Numbered from the stretch's first letter, positions 46,298 through 59,838 are shown. The stretch: DNA of 64,000 bases from Avena insularis (GCA_023614405.1 CM042690.1:661982802-662046801), one strand, 5' to 3'. Program-made: numbers and translations. The notes: generated from the sequence alone by a model not told the origin.

Positions 46298-48569
46298 ATG
46301 GGCGACGGAATCAGCCTGGCAATAGGGAGCTTCCGCTTCCAAGTTGGTCAGATGGGCACGCTACGCATGCCTGACCAGCCGACGGTGCCGTCGATTGCCC
46401 CAGCATCATGGTTCCCTCCATCGATCGGCACCCTCAGTGAGCTCAACGCCCCGACAACAGTCGAGAACACGGTCAGCGACAGCAGTCGCGAATCCGATCT
46501 GAGCGATTTGGCAACTGAAGATGGGGCCTACGGCTCTGGATCTGAGAGCTACGGAAGCAGCAGCTTCCCCAATCACTTCATGTGCGCCGTCATCAACGCA
46601 GGTGACACCTCTGCCAACCGCGACAACATGGGCAATAGTGGCAACGAAACCGACCCGCCCAACGGCGGCAACGGCGGCAACAGTGGCAATGGTGGCAATC
46701 GCACCCTCGTCAACAATGGAGGAGCAATCGAACCTCCAACCATAACAAACGAGCAAACTGGCGAATGCGTCGCGATCAGGCTCAACGAACAAGAGTGGGC
46801 TCGCTGCCGCGAGGCCTTACGAGGCAACCCTCTACCCTTCGGATCTCCGCAAGAACTGCTAATGGGCTACCACTGGCTCCTGAAGGAAGAATTTAAGCGC
46901 CAAGTGCAAACTATCGCGCAACTCGAGGCGCGCAAAAAAGCGGCAGACGAGTCGAGCCTTCGACGTGCCGGGCTCTCCTCCCACGGAGGATCCTCCTCAA
47001 AGGGCAACGAGTACCTCACAAACAAGAGGCGATCTCGGATGGCCCATCTCATCGAGCAAGAACGCATAGAAGCTGCAAAGGTCCTCGACTTCATCTCTAT
47101 GACAGTCAATACACGGGGCAACATGGTCCCCAAGATGCCGCAGGCCGCGGTGATAGCAGCCACCATGTACCTCCTCAACAACCAGCCGCCAGCTGGAGAT
47201 CCCCGAGCCGCCATGCACCGATCTACAATCGCCGGCTTGGGACTAGTCGAAGCCGCCCTCGACAAGGAACCAACACCGGAGCCGAAAAAAGGCAAAGCGC
47301 TACTCCTCGCCCTCATCCAGTGACGACAGTCATGACCTTTCTCGACGCTGCCGCTCACGGCGACACGACCACGACTATGATGCGCGCGATGACCTCACGC
47401 TGCGCAAGATCGACAAATCAAGGGCGCGGCGTGCTCGGTCGACTGACTCGGAAGAGGAAGATGTGGAGCTCTATGGCGCCAGATGCTTCAGCAGGTCCAT
47501 CAGGCAAAAGAGAATGCCCAAGGGGTTTAAACTCCCATCGGAGAACCCAAAGTTTGACGGCCTACATGACCCGAAGATCTGGCTGGAGGACCACATCTCC
47601 TCCGCCAGGCTCCACGGCGGCGGTCGAAGCACGGCCATGCAATGCCTATAGCTACAGCTGCAAGGCGTCGCTCGGGCATGGCTCAACAACCTCCCACGCA
47701 GATCCATTCGCAGTTGGGATGAGCTGGTTTACAGCTTCGTGTGCAACTTCAAGGGCACCTACAAGCGGCTTGCATCAATCGAAGAGCTGAGATGCTGCCA
47801 GCAAAGATTAGGCGAATCGCTACGCTCCTACATCCAAAGGTGGTCCATCATCAAGAACTCCACAGAGAACATTTTGGAGGATCGCGCGATTGACGCATTC
47901 AACAGCGGCGTCCGCCGCATAGAGCTCGGAGAGGAGCTGGGATGCTCAAAGCCCAAGACCATCGACCACCTGATGGAAATCGCGAATCGGTGGGCCGATG
48001 GAGAAGATTCGGTGAAAAATCGCATTCACTCCGACGAGGAGGCAGAACTCGAGCGCAGACGCGACCACCGAGGCAAACGCCGCATGCGCATCTACGATGA
48101 CCGCGACGATGTTAATATGGTCGCAGCTGGCTACGCTGACAGACGCGACGATAACCGCAACAGCGGATACCGCAGCGGTGGATACCGCGACTCCGGAAAA
48201 ACCACACAAGTGTGGCAACGCCGCAACCGTGATGAGGCACCCACGCCATACATTGAAGACAAACTGTCCGGGCCATGTACGGTGCACTTCTACATCGACA
48301 AACATGATGGAAAGAAGAAGTCCAGCCACCTCCTCAAGGGCTGCCGCGAGTTCCTCAAACTACATGAGGGATTGGTTCGGATGAATCGCAACGCAGTCGA
48401 AAGAGGCTACGGAGCCGCTCTAGGCGCCGTGGCACATGGCGCTCCGCCACCACCACCTGGAATACCCCCAAACGCAGCTGCGCCGGACCAGCACCAGGGA
48501 GGCGAACCATACCCACGAGCCATGGGTACCATGATGATCCAAAAAGGACGCCCCTCTAACAGGGTGTAG
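46298..48569 (+). pseudogene. Tat element gag (frameshift and stop)
   Basis: The first ATG after the primer site is at 46298 (MGDGISLAIGSF). This frame runs to 47323 with a Gly/Asn-rich repeat (NGGNGGNSGNGGN) and an acidic/basic segment. The core gag domain is in another frame from about 47463: FKLPSENPKFDGLHDPKIWL, then after a TAG at 47649-47651 ARAWLNNLPRRSIRSWDELV, YSFVCNFKGTYKR and LGESLRSYIQRW. It ends with an Arg-rich tail and LKGCREFLKLHEG. This arrangement is typical of Tat gag, which binds RNA through basic regions. At least one frameshift (about 47320-47460) and one stop inactivate it. Confidence 0.85.
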
Positions 48570-51500
48570 AAGGCCATCACTCGCCAAGTCAACTTGGCCA
48601 CAAACTCGCCACCATCTACCACTGAGTACCTCAGCGGAAGCGAGTCCTGCATCACCTTCGACAAACGAGATCATCCGCCTCAAGTACCTCGTCCAGGCAT
48701 TGTCCCCTCGTACTCAAGGCGCAAATCGGAGGTTTTGACATGAGCCGCATCTTCATGGACGGCGGAAGCGGCATCAACCTTATATTCGCGAGTACCTTGC
48801 GAGCAATGAGGATCCCTCTGACTTGCCTAGAATCCTCGGACACAACATTCCACGGCATCGTCCCAGGAAAAGGCGTGTATTCCCTAGGCAAAATCAACCT
48901 CGATGTCATCTTCGGCATGCCGAAGAACTTTCGGCACGAACGCATCGACTTTGAGGTCGTTGACTGGCCCTCACAGTACCACTGCATCCTCGGACGTGTC
49001 GCGTTCGCTAGGTTCATGGCAGTGCCACACTATGCCTACCTGCAGATGAAAATGCCTGGTCCTAATGGCGTCATCACAGTCAATGAGAGCTTCGAGAGAT
49101 CCGATAGTTGCGACAGGGAATTCAACAGAATTTCCCAGTCCTTCGGCATGCAGGAAGAACTCGCGAGACTAAAGGAGTCGACAGACAACAATCTGCCTCC
49201 CCTAAGCCGGCTAAGTTCGCCCGATCTATATTTCAACTCATCGGTGCACACAAAGAAAGTGCAGGTCCACCCATCGGATCCCGCCAAGACGGCCCTCATC
49301 ACCAACAATTTGAGTCCCGCATAGGAACTCGCGCTCGTCGAATTCCTCTGTGAGCACTGGGAAATCTTCGCCTGGTGTCCAGCGGACATGCCAAGAGTTC
49401 CCAGGGAATTCGTCGAGCACGCACTCAATGTCAACCCAGACGCAAGGCCAGTCAAGCAAACAATTCGGCGATTATCTGAGCCAAGAGCAAAGACAGTCGG
49501 AATGGAGATCAACAGACTCCTCGATGCCAAATTCATACGCGAGATCAAGGAAAGCACTTGGCTCGCCAACACGGTGCTAGTACCAAAAAAGGACACGGAT
49601 ATCCTGCGGATGTGTGTGGACTTTACCTCTTTGAATAAGCACTCTCCAAAGGATCACTTCTCGTTACCACGAATCGACCAGATCATCGACTCCACCGTGG
49701 CATGCGAGCGCCTCTGCTTCCTCAACGCCTACTCAGGCTATAATCAGATTCGAATGAAGGAGGAAGATCAAGAAAAAACAGCGTTTACAACGCCTTTCCG
49801 TGTGTTCTGCTACAACACTATGCCCTTCGGGCTAAAAAACGTAGGAGCCACCTACCAGCGGTGCATGCAGGCTTGCCTCAAGGACCAACTTGGTCGCAAC
49901 ATCCAAGTCTATGTCGACGACATAGTAATCAAGACCAAGGAGGAAGCATCCCTAATCGACGATTTACGCGAAACCTTCGCCAACCTCGACCACTACCGGA
50001 TCAAGATCAATCCGGACAAATGCGCCTTTGGCGTACCATCTGGGCAACTACTCGGGTATATCATCTCCGCGAGAGGAATCGAGGAAAACCCGAAGAAAAT
50101 AAAAGCCATACTGGTCATGGAGAAGCCGAAAAACATAAGGGGCGTCCAACAGCTGGCTGGGCGAATCGCGGCCCTCAGTCGATTCATCAGTCGGATGGGT
50201 GAAAAGGCACTGCCCTTCTACCAACTCCTCCGCAAAGCTGAAAAGATCGAATGGACCAACGAAGCGCAGGAAGCATTCGAAGACCTCAAGCGCCTGCTAT
50301 CCACTTCGCCAGTATTGGTGACCCCACGAGAAAGGGAACCGTTGTTGATGTATATCTCCGCCACCAACCAAGTGGTCAGCACAGTACTTGTGGTCGAACG
50401 AGCCGAGGAAAACAAGGTCCACGGGGTACAGCGCCCAGTCTACTACCTCAGCAAGGTCCTCACGCCAACAAAACAGCGGTACCCACACTACCAGAAGCTG
50501 GCGTACGGCGTCTTCATGACCGTCCGGCGACTGCGCCACTACTTCCAGGAACACCCAATCGTGGTGGTCAACGATGCCTCGCTGGGACATATCATCAATA
50601 ACCCCGACGCCACGGGACGAGTCGCGCTTTGGGGAATCGAATTGTCTCCGCGAGACATTACATACAAAAAGCGCGACGCAATCAAGTCGCAAGTTCTTCC
50701 TGACTTCCTCGTGCACTGGATGGAAAACCAGCTCCCCGAAAAACCAGACATGTCCTACCTCTGGACAATGCACTTCGATGGATCCAAGCGGAAGGACGAA
50801 GCAGGTGCAGGTGTCATACTGACATCGCCCCAAGGGGAAAAGCTAAAGTACATCCTGCGAATGCAGTTCACCGCCTCCAACAACGAAGCTGAATACGAGG
50901 CCCTGCTACACGGGATGAGGATGGCAAAAGCCTACGGCGCCAAGAAGCTCATTATATACGGCGACTCCAAGTTGGTTGTCAATCAAACAATGCATGAGTG
51001 CGACGCACTGAATGACAACATGATCGCCTACCACGACCTCTACGACACACTCGAAGGGGACTTCGACGGCTGCGAGCTGCGACACGTAGGTCGCGAAAGC
51101 AATGAAGAGGCAGACGCACTCGCCAACATAGGCTCTACCTGCGCCCCCATACCACCTGGGATATTTCTCGAGCGCATTTGCGAACGCTCCATCAAGCCAA
51201 AGGCAGCAGAGAAGAAAACAAGCGCAGCAACGGACTCGGGCGCTACGCCACCCAATGAGCCAATGGCACTCGACGACCTGGAGCTGGATACAGGACTCGA
51301 AGAACCAATGAGCGTCATGATGATCGAATCATCCTAGACTCAGCCGTACATCACGTACCTCCTCAGCAAAAGGCTATCGGATGATCCGACTGATACATGG
51401 CACATCGCGCGGCGATCCAAGGCATTCGCTGTTATCAATGGCGAACTATACAAACGCAGCATCACAGGAATACTCCAGCGATGCGTCTCCACGACCGATG

Positions 51501-52649
51501 GAAGAGCTGTTCTCCTCGACATCCATGAGGGAACCTGCGGACACCACGCTGGCAGTCGCGCCCTCGTGGCCAAAGCTCTACCAGCTGGGTTCTACTGGCC
51601 TACGGCCATGCGCAACGCCAAGGACATTGTCCAGAAATGCAACGCATGCCAGCGATTCGCGGACAAGTCACACGCACCTGGCGCAGAGCTCCGGCCAATT
51701 CCATTGGCCTGGCCCTTCGCGCAATGGGGGCTCGACATGGTCAGCAAGCTCCCCAAGTCCTCGCGAGGAGGCTACGTCTACCTCCTGGTCGCAGTCAACA
51801 AGTTCACCAAGTGGATAGAGGTCATGCCAGTGACCAATCAATCAGGGCACAACGCAGTCAAGTTCTTCGAGTCCATCGTCTTCCGCTTCGGAGTGCCACA
51901 CAACATCATCATAGACAATGGAACGAACTTCACATCCAAGGAGTTCCAAGAATTCTGCGAGAATCTGGGAATCAACATCAGCTACGCCTCGGTAGCGCAT
52001 CCACAGACCAACGGTCAGGTCAAAAAGGCGAATGGGTTTGCTCACGCAAGATCAAGAAGCGACCTCCGCCACTTAACAGGCCGCGGGTTGCTAGCCAGAC
52101 GAACTGCAATCAGTACTCTGGAGCCTACGCACAACTCCAAACAGTGCTACAGGCTACACCCTGTTCTTTATGGTGCACGGGGCTGAAGCGGTGCTACCCA
52201 CCGAGGTACGGTACAAAGCGTCACGCGTGGTCGCTTACTGCGAGCAGGAGTCATCCCTTGCACTCAAAGACTCTATAGATCTCCTTGACGAGGCAAGGGA
52301 AATCGCCGCGGAAAGATCAACGATCTACCAGCAGAACCTGCACAACTACCACAGTAGGAGGCTACGCCCCAGATCCTTCGTCGAAGGCGACCTGGTCCTG
52401 CGACTGAAGCAGCAAGGACATCTCAAGCTCGAGCCCTTCTGGGAGGGACCATACGTGATTACCGAAGTAATCCCAGGTGGTGCCTATCGCCTTCAAGATT
52501 TAGAGACAGGAGTCGCATACTCTAACCCTGGAACGTCGCGCAGCTGCGACGCTTCTACCCTTAGTCGTTTTTACTTTTACATTGCAAATACCGCCACTCA
52601 GCCAAGGCTACTTAGCCATACATTGTACTTCGTACTGTCTCACGAATAA
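48570..52649 (+). pseudogene. Tat element pol: protease, RT, two RNase H, integrase (broken)
   Basis: Protease: ITFDKRDHPPQ then, after a frame change, IFMDGGSGINLIF with the active-site Asp. RT: LANTVLVPKKD, MCVDFTSLNKHSPKD, NTMPFGLKN and the catalytic YVDD (QVYVDDIVIK). An RNase H follows with an additional one (MHFDGSKRKDEAGAGV ... NNEAEYEALLHGM ... IYGDSKLVV). Integrase: zinc-binding HEGTCGHHAG and CNACQRF, core GLDMVSKLPK and IIDNGTNFTS. At the third catalytic position, where this family has Glu (QVERANG), the sequence reads QVKKANG. In-frame TAG codons occur at 49322-49324 and 51335-51337, and a frameshift near 52040 separates the C-terminal part (FWEGPYVITEV). The order of domains and the double RNase H support Tat. 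No active enzyme is expected. Confidence 0.92.
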
Positions 52650-53000
52650 ATAAAGCTAAGTTCCCCAAAACTCTGTGTTCTCCTTTATTTTTCCGCAACT
52701 TATCCACTCGAGGGCTGCACCACCCTATACACATCTGTTCTACGAACTAAAACGCGATATCCTGAGTAGCTGGCACATCAATCGAAACCCTTGACACACA
52801 TCAACCTAGTTGCAACGCACCTGACAGGTTGATAAGGGACTGAGATAAGCGCATGGCCAGGCTAACGAAAAGGAGTCGCATAGTGCAATGCACTCACACG
52901 CTAACAAGCTCTTTATACATAATCGACAATCAATTATACACAACGTATATACGAACTTTACAATATTGGTACACTTATGTGCAGGATACAAACTAAGCTA
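52650..53000. other. Spacer between pol and the antisense gene
   Basis: AATAAATAAAGC at about 52645 may be a polyadenylation signal for the + transcripts. The remainder is AT-rich and has no gene. Confidence 0.4.
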
Positions 53001-56000
53001 CTATTGCAACAAAAGAACGTTGGTTTGCTCCTCGAAGAAGTCGACGATCTCCTCTGCTGGGCGATCCACTGCCTGATAGTGCGGCACCATATTCCAAGCA
53101 GAACCCGCTGGTGGCGCAGGTGGCCTAGCTGCAATTGCCGCAACATCTACATCAGGCCTATGCAGTCGCACCAGCGACATAGCGGCCTTGGCACCAGCCA
53201 CCAACTGCTGCCTTACACACTCGCGGACCGCAGCCAGGTCTTGGAACTTGGCAAGGAGGGCCAGCAGACTCGATGGAGCAACAACCAGCGGAAACATCGT
53301 CCGATAAATGTTCTTCAAGCATGACTGCAACTTCTTTAGGAAGTACAGCACTCGCGACGCACGATCCTGCAGGGTCGCCAGTGCGATTGCACGATCGTGA
53401 TCCACCCAGAAGTATCCACTCTCTTGAAGCTGCTCTTGGGTCAAGTCATGCATGCGAATGGCAATCCTATACTTCTCATCCTACGGATGGCGCGCGCTGA
53501 CAACTATACAAAGCAAAGACGGAAGTGTGAAGACAGACACCTTTGCGAGTGACTACAAGAAAAAGATAAGAGTAAGCAAACTAACATTTAAATTGGTCGC
53601 CCAGCTGCGTCATCTCCCCCAACGGATATTGCTCTCGGGCGGTGGCCTTCTCTGCCTTCGATTTCCATACATCCGCATTACCGCGGAGCACAGGCAATTC
53701 ACACTCCAACTGCTTCACGCGATCATGCAGTCGCGAGAGCAGAGACAGCTCATCCACCCTCGAGCACGGCGGTGCTAAAGTATCATCAAGGGGCGGCGAA
53801 TCCTGAGGTTCCCTCAAAGGATCACTTGATGTGCCCTACCACAAACCAAGCAAGAAGCAGTAAGGAGACCAAATCGACACACAGACAAAAGATTCGAGTG
53901 CATTCAAGATTAGAAAAAGTATCAGCAGATACACTCGCAAAAAGGCATGTTCTTGACAAAAGACATAAACTAATCAACTATTACAAAGCTACTGAGGAGC
54001 AACTGGCTTCTTCGACTTAGATGGCTTCGGGGGCCTCATCGAGTCCGTGGCGGTATCAGATGCCACTGACCTTCTGCCGGCCCCTGATGCCGCAGCCTTT
54101 GCCGCCTTCTTGGCTCGCTGCAGCTCCTCAGAGTACTTCCCAACCGTGTTAATCAGCTGCGGCACATACTTGCCACAGGCAGTCGCGAAGGGAGCAAAGA
54201 CTACTTGCTGGCCGTCCGTGCTAACGGGCATCGCCCTTGAAACCGCTGTAGGATCAACTTCGACTCCGTGGGCCTGCACCATAGCGAGTGACATTGACGC
54301 GGCAGCCGCACGGAGCGAGTTCTTGAAGCTTGCAGGGACACCCCCGGCGAGAGACTCCACCATCTCGTCCATGTTCTCGATCAGCTCAGCCTTGGGCATC
54401 AGCTCCTCCCGGAGGCGACTGAGCACGCCCTTGGCCTTGGAGAGCATATCTTGAACGGCTCAAGGGTCTCGATCGCCGAAAGCGCACCCGCCAAGGCATC
54501 GTCACGAAGGAGGGCCTGAGGGTCGAAGCTCAAATCGCCAGCATCTGTACATGAACCCACACATGGACACGAAAGTCAGCGCCAGCAAAAAAATCGAACA
54601 AAGACCGATAATGATATCCAAACAAGGTACTTGAGAGGGCCTTGGCAATCGAGAAAAGCTGTTCTTCGAACAACTTCTCCCTAGCTGCGATGGAGGCACA
54701 CAGATCCTCTTCGCGCTTTTGTGCCTCGTCACGCGCCGCAAGTGCCCCATCGCGGCTCTTCACAGCCGCGGCGAGTGTCTTTTCCATGGTGGCGGCGTTG
54801 CGCAGAAGGGCATTATGTTCAGCTACAAGAACAAAACAAAAAGGGATTGACTATCAGTCGACTACATGAAAACGATGCAGAAGAAGGAGAAGTGAAGAGC
54901 ACTTACTTTCTACCACGCGATGGCGCGTATCCAGTATTGCATGCTGGTGACCCATCGCAAGCACCTGCTCCGCCAAGTGAGCGGCTTCTTTCACAAGGAG
55001 CTATCGCAAAAGGAAAAACAACAAAGGATCAGCAGAAGCCATAGATAACATCGACTGCAACATCAAAAGAAGAAATACTACACTTACATGATCCTCCAAT
55101 GACTCCGAAGTCGATTGGTGTGCAGTTATCTGGGCAACCATCCGATGCTCCCCATCATGCGGAGAGCTGGAAGAGTTGTGCCCGGAGTGGGCCGCCAATG
55201 GAGGGGAAGGAGCACGCTCGACCTCTTTCTTGGCCCTTGAGGTTGCGACTCCCGATTCTTTCAAAAATTGGACGCCGCCAGAAGAGGACGACGCCTGCTG
55301 ACTGCAAGACAAAACCAACATCAAGAAAAGGGCAAATCCAAAGAATAATCAAAAGGATAACTCGAATACTTACCAATCAAACTTATCAAAGTCAAAGGTT
55401 GGCTCCCCTGACTCTGACGAGGACTCCTTTGGCAGCCGCATCTTCTTGCAAGAAGATGGCGCCATGGCACTCATAAGAATGGCGGGGATTGGTGACTCCG
55501 CACCAACGCATGCACCTTCCAGAGTCGAAGGAGACGATGCATCGGAATCCTCGTTGCGCGAACGCTTGTGAGTATCCGGACTACCCTACTCGGGGGCTTC
55601 CTCCTCCACATCAGATGGGACGGTCGACTCCGACTCGTCCTCTTCCAAGGCTTCACGAGGAATAACCCCCTCAGAAAGAGGGGGCATATAGGGTGACACC
55701 GCCCAATCCTGCATACAGACCACAATTTAGCACAAAGCAAAGAAACAGCAAAGAGGCAATCAACAAACTAAGCTACTACATAGCACAACTATACCTCAGG
55801 AGGAGGGTTAGCAGCATCGAACGGAGGAACGACTGGTTCACTAGGGAGCACATCCTTGACGGTGTACTTGGTGACCAGTCGAACCCTTTTATCTACCTCA
55901 CTCGCGGACATGCCATCGGCAGACATGCGAGTGACACCGTTAGCGCCAGCCCACTGAAACATGGGGTGGACTCTGGCCTACAGAGGCTGGATGCGACGGC

Positions 56001-56810
56001 GCAGCCACGTGCGAATGAGTGCGCAGCCTCCCTCCTCTTTGCCTAGGCGACTCTTGAGGTCGCAGACGCGCTTGTACAGCACATGTGTCTCCGTGGACTC
56101 GCCGGGGATGACCATATTCTTCTAGGAGCGCCTCCTCTAGCACGGTGTCGCGGGGTCAAAGGGTGCAAGTCCGAAGTGTTCTCCATCAGCCTTCTCGTTG
56201 CAGACGTAGAACCACTTGTCCCTCCACCCTTGGACGGACATCGCCAGCTTGATGTCGAAGTATGTGGCGGATGGATCGACGTGGATTCCACAGCCGCCTA
56301 CATTGTAGACTACGGAGCCAGACGCCGATTGACGCTTCAAATTGAAGAGGCGCTTGAAGAGGCCGAAATGCGGCTCGATTCCGAGCCAGCACTCGCAAAG
56401 GGTGATGTAGCAAGCTATGTGGAGGATGGAATTAGGGGACAGCTGATGGAGCTGGAGCCCGTAAAAACAAAGAAGCCCCTGAAGAAAGGATGCAGGGGCA
56501 ACGAGAGGCCGCGAATGATGAATGCTAGGAACATCACTCGAAAACCGACAGGAGGAGAAGGGATTACCTCGCGCTGGGACGCAAGCTGGCGATCAAGGGC
56601 GGACAACACTCCGTCTTGGAGAATAAGACGAAGATCAGATGACTTGATCATAGATGGACGCCACGCGCCATTCGTGACGCGGGTGCTCGTGCCCTTCTTC
56701 TTCCCGCCAGCGGTGGTGCTGGTGCCCGCAGCGGCGGAGCCGCCTTTCTTCTTCATCGCAGCAACGGCAGCTGCGGAATCGGCCGTAGCACCTCCTTTCT
56801 TCTTCCCCAT
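53001..56810 (-). pseudogene. Antisense gene of the Tat element (gypsy-type transposase_28-like domain)
   Basis: Runs opposite to gag-pol in several exon-like blocks. It starts MGKKKGGATADSAAAV at 56810. The conserved domain follows: PPVGFRVMFLAFIIRGLSLP, then (after a one-base frame change near 56470) GLQLHQLSPNSILHIACYIT, CECWLGIEPHFGLFKRLF, GGCGIHVDP and VQGWRDKWFYV. This matches the domain that databases call 'putative gypsy type transposon' (transposase_28). Later blocks are Ser/Glu-rich (55100-55740), coiled-coil-like (54640-54790, REKLFEEQLFSIAKA) and two related Ala-rich tails at 53989-54447 and 53001-53453. Introns seem to lie between blocks but I cannot define all splice sites. Such antisense genes are known in Tat elements; their role is unknown. 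Frameshifts suggest decay. Confidence 0.7.
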
Positions 56811-57450
56811 TATGCGGCGGCGATGCGACCGGAGGAAGTAGCTGGGAAATGTGCGGAGCTGGTCCAGCGCCACGGAGGGAAAAGAGCGCAGAGAAAGTAG
56901 AGGAGTAGTGGCAATGGCGATGAAGGCAAAGGATGAATGGAAGTAGATGTGAATTTTACCGTCGCAGCGTCACTACTTAACCCCTGGAAGACGCAAGCCC
57001 ACGGCTCAAAAAAAACCTACCAGACGCGTGGCGTTCATCGTGCTCGACACGTGGAGGAGCTGAAACGCGAACCATCCCCCCACCTACTCCCATTACACAC
57101 GGAAATCGAGGAGGCACAGTTAAAATAAAGATTACGCACGCCCGGTCAAATTAGAGTCAGGGAGTAGGACCCACCGCTCGTCACGTCCCGTCAAACTCGC
57201 TCATGCGGGCAACTGAGGTCATGAAATCGTCAGCACTGACGTCATCAAAAACTACGCAGCAGAAGACTTCGACTACTTTAGTCCTCGCTCGAGTCTTTGA
57301 CTCCACCAAGCACTCGAGGGCTACTCCCATAGGGAGCGCTGGTCGTGCACCCTACGATTTTTTTAATAATCTAACTACACATGAAAAGGGTCAGTGATGG
57401 ACCTAAAAATGTTTTAAGCCCGGACAAACTATTTTAGTGACCATTTTTTA
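56811..57450. other. Promoter side of the antisense gene and end of the Tat internal region
   Basis: 56811-57120 lies upstream of the antisense start and could hold its promoter. 57300-57340 (AGCACTCGAGGGCTACTCCC) resembles the region before the polypurine tract in related elements. No LTR follows. Confidence 0.45.
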
Positions 57451-58238
57451 GATAAAATTGATGTGCAAAATCTAAAAACACATGGCGCCACACGTCGACA
57501 ATCCTGGCAGGCTGCCCGGACTGGAAGGGTGATATATCCACTGCTGAAAAGGGGCTATGGTCAATAGTAAGAACAACAAGGATGCTCATACGGAGGCCGA
57601 TGGTATATGAGCAAAGGTGGATGAACTCAATGTTATACCCAGGTATATGATTTTTTGCGGAAAGGGACATGGCATTAAAATAAACATATGACAGTACAAA
57701 GAACCACAAGAAAAACAAAAATTACAATGAAATTATACATATGCCCTTCGTCTTCAACCCTAGACCGCGTCAACGGCGCACCACCGTTGTCGCTCCTCCT
57801 CGAGTCGGCCTGACATTGTTGGTTGCAGAAGGGAAGTCGTCAAACGGGTCTAGAAGATCACATCCGTCCCGGAGAAGAAGAGGAAGAAGTAACCATCGAT
57901 GAAGCTCCTTGATGATCTATAGATCCCCATAGTATTAAGAAGTTCCTTTGGTAGACATATCAATTGTCAACATCCAAAGAGAACCAACAGATCTGACGAT
58001 GCTGACTCTCCTGGGCCTTTCATTGACTTGATTCACCTAATCATGGATACACAATGAACTCAGTGTTATACCTTGGTAATTCGTATGTATCTAGTTAAGT
58101 ATTTAAACTAGATACATTCGTATCTAGACAAAGTTGAGTCTTATAATATGGATCAGAGGGAGTATATGAATTTGATTCACCTAATCATGGATACACAGAT
58201 TCTAACAGATACGAAAAGTATGTGAGAAAGGAGAGGAA
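57451..58238. other. Unassigned stretch before element C
   Basis: No gene is recognised. It contains a direct repeat of 26 bp beginning TTGATTCACCTAATCATGG at 58029 and 58172, on both sides of a half Stowaway element. Confidence 0.4.
58084..58162. mobile_element. Truncated Stowaway MITE (one end)
   Basis: GTATCTAGACAAAGTTGAGT, then CTTATAATATGGATCAGAGGGAG and TA, is the right end of a Stowaway element. The left end with CTCCCTCC is missing. Confidence 0.65.
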
Positions 58239-59838
58239 TGATACATTGCAAATGTATCTATAATTTTTGATGTTCCATGCTTAGTTTTATCCACTTTCTT
58301 GTGTTTTGTCAACACTTTGGAGTAATTTTCATATTAATTCTTGGACTAACCTATTAACAAGAGCCATAGTGCCAGCTGCCTGTTTTTTGCTGTTTTTGGT
58401 TCTAGGAAAGTCAGAAAATGAATATTCTCGGAATTGGACGGGACAAAATCCAAAGTGCCTATTTTTCCGGAAGTCATCATATGCCAGAATAAGAGACGGA
58501 GAAGGGCTGGGGGCCGGCCACACCACCTGGCCACACGGCCAGGCCTGGCCCGTGCCAGGGGGTGGTCTGGCCGACCCCAACACCCCCTCGGCCTCTCCTT
58601 CCGCCTATAAGATGCCTTTGGGACGAAAACCCTAAGTACCCCGATCAAAAAATCCACGAAATAGTATGTAGCCGCCATCATCTCCATCCCTAGATCGGGA
58701 GGGATCTGAAGCTCTTCCCGGCACCCTGCCGGAGAGGGGAATTCACCCTGGAGGCCTTCTTCATCACCATGCAAGCCTCCGGTGTGATGCGTGAGTAGTT
58801 CATCCTTGGACTACGGATCCATGTAGTAGCTAGATGGCTGGTTCTCCTCCTTTGTGCTTTCATGTTTAGATCTTGTGAGCTCTGTTCATGATCAAGATCA
58901 TCTATTTATAATTCATACATGTTGTGTTTGCAGGGATCCGATGGATATTGAGATGCTATTTCAGATTGATTATTGATTCTATCATGTCTTTGTTATTTCT
59001 GATCTTGCATGCTTTCCGTTGTTAGTAGCTATCTTGGCCAAGTAGATGCTAGCAACTCCAAGAGTTAGTATTTATGCTCGATAGTGGGTTCATGCCTCCG
59101 CTAACTGGGAAGTGATGTAAATCTCTAAGGTACTAGATGTGTTGTTGCTACTAGGGAGAAAACAACAATCCTTTGTTCATAGAACAATCGTATTGTTTAC
59201 TTTACACACAGTTTGTAAAGCAATAATCTGTTGCTTGCAACTTAATACTGGAGGGGGTTCGGATGATAACCTGAAGGTGGATTATTAGTCATAGATGCAG
59301 TTGGATGGCGGTTTATGTATTATGTTGTAATGCCCAATCAAGTCTCAAAGGAGTCAAGATGATTAGTATTTGCATGTATTGCTTTCTCGGTGTTTGTCAA
59401 TTGCCCCGCTGTAATTTGTTCACCCAGCATGTTATCTATCTTAAGGAGAGCCACCTCTAGTGAACTATGGATCTCGGTCATTTTTCTTTACATACAATCT
59501 ATAAACTGTTTACTGTTTTGTGTTTACTTTCTGCAAACTTTTACTTCATTCCATTCGATACGTTTAATCCTTTGTTTTCCACAAAACACAGTGAGATTGA
59601 CAACCTCATCGCAAGTTGGGGACAAAGTTCTGTGGTTGTGTTGTGCAGGTCTCCACGTGGCTACTAGAACCGGTAGTGCGCCCTGCCAAGGCTCAGCTAG
59701 CAACACCTTTGGGGTGTTTCCTTGCTCCTACTGGTTCGATTAAACCTTGGTTTCATAACTGAGCGAAACTTGCTGATGTGCTCATCATACCTTCCTCTTG
59801 GGGTTCCCAACGAGCTCTACATCAACACTAAGCCATCA
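58239..59838 (+). repeat. 5' LTR of element C
   Basis: Starts TGATACATTGCAAATG and ends AAGCCATCA. It aligns along its whole length with both LTRs of element A; the last 20 bases differ. Confidence 0.92.

Larger units (their letters stand above)
45652..57450 (+). mobile_element. Tat-lineage Gypsy retrotransposon with antisense gene, 3' LTR missing
   Basis: Order: LTR, primer site, gag, protease, RT with RNase H, a second RNase H, integrase, then a large gene on the opposite strand. An extra RNase H and a long region after integrase are marks of the plant Tat/Ogre lineage (RIRE2, Grande and relatives). Several stops and frameshifts make it inactive. 57300-57450 resembles the end of the internal region (CACTCGAGGGCTACTCCCAT), but no copy of the 5' LTR follows, so the 3' LTR has been lost. 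Confidence 0.85.

Noticed and set aside
46406..48683. Long antisense frames over the Tat gag
   Set aside because: They mirror GC-rich coding sequence in the other frame and have no known domain, unlike the true antisense gene at 53001-56810.
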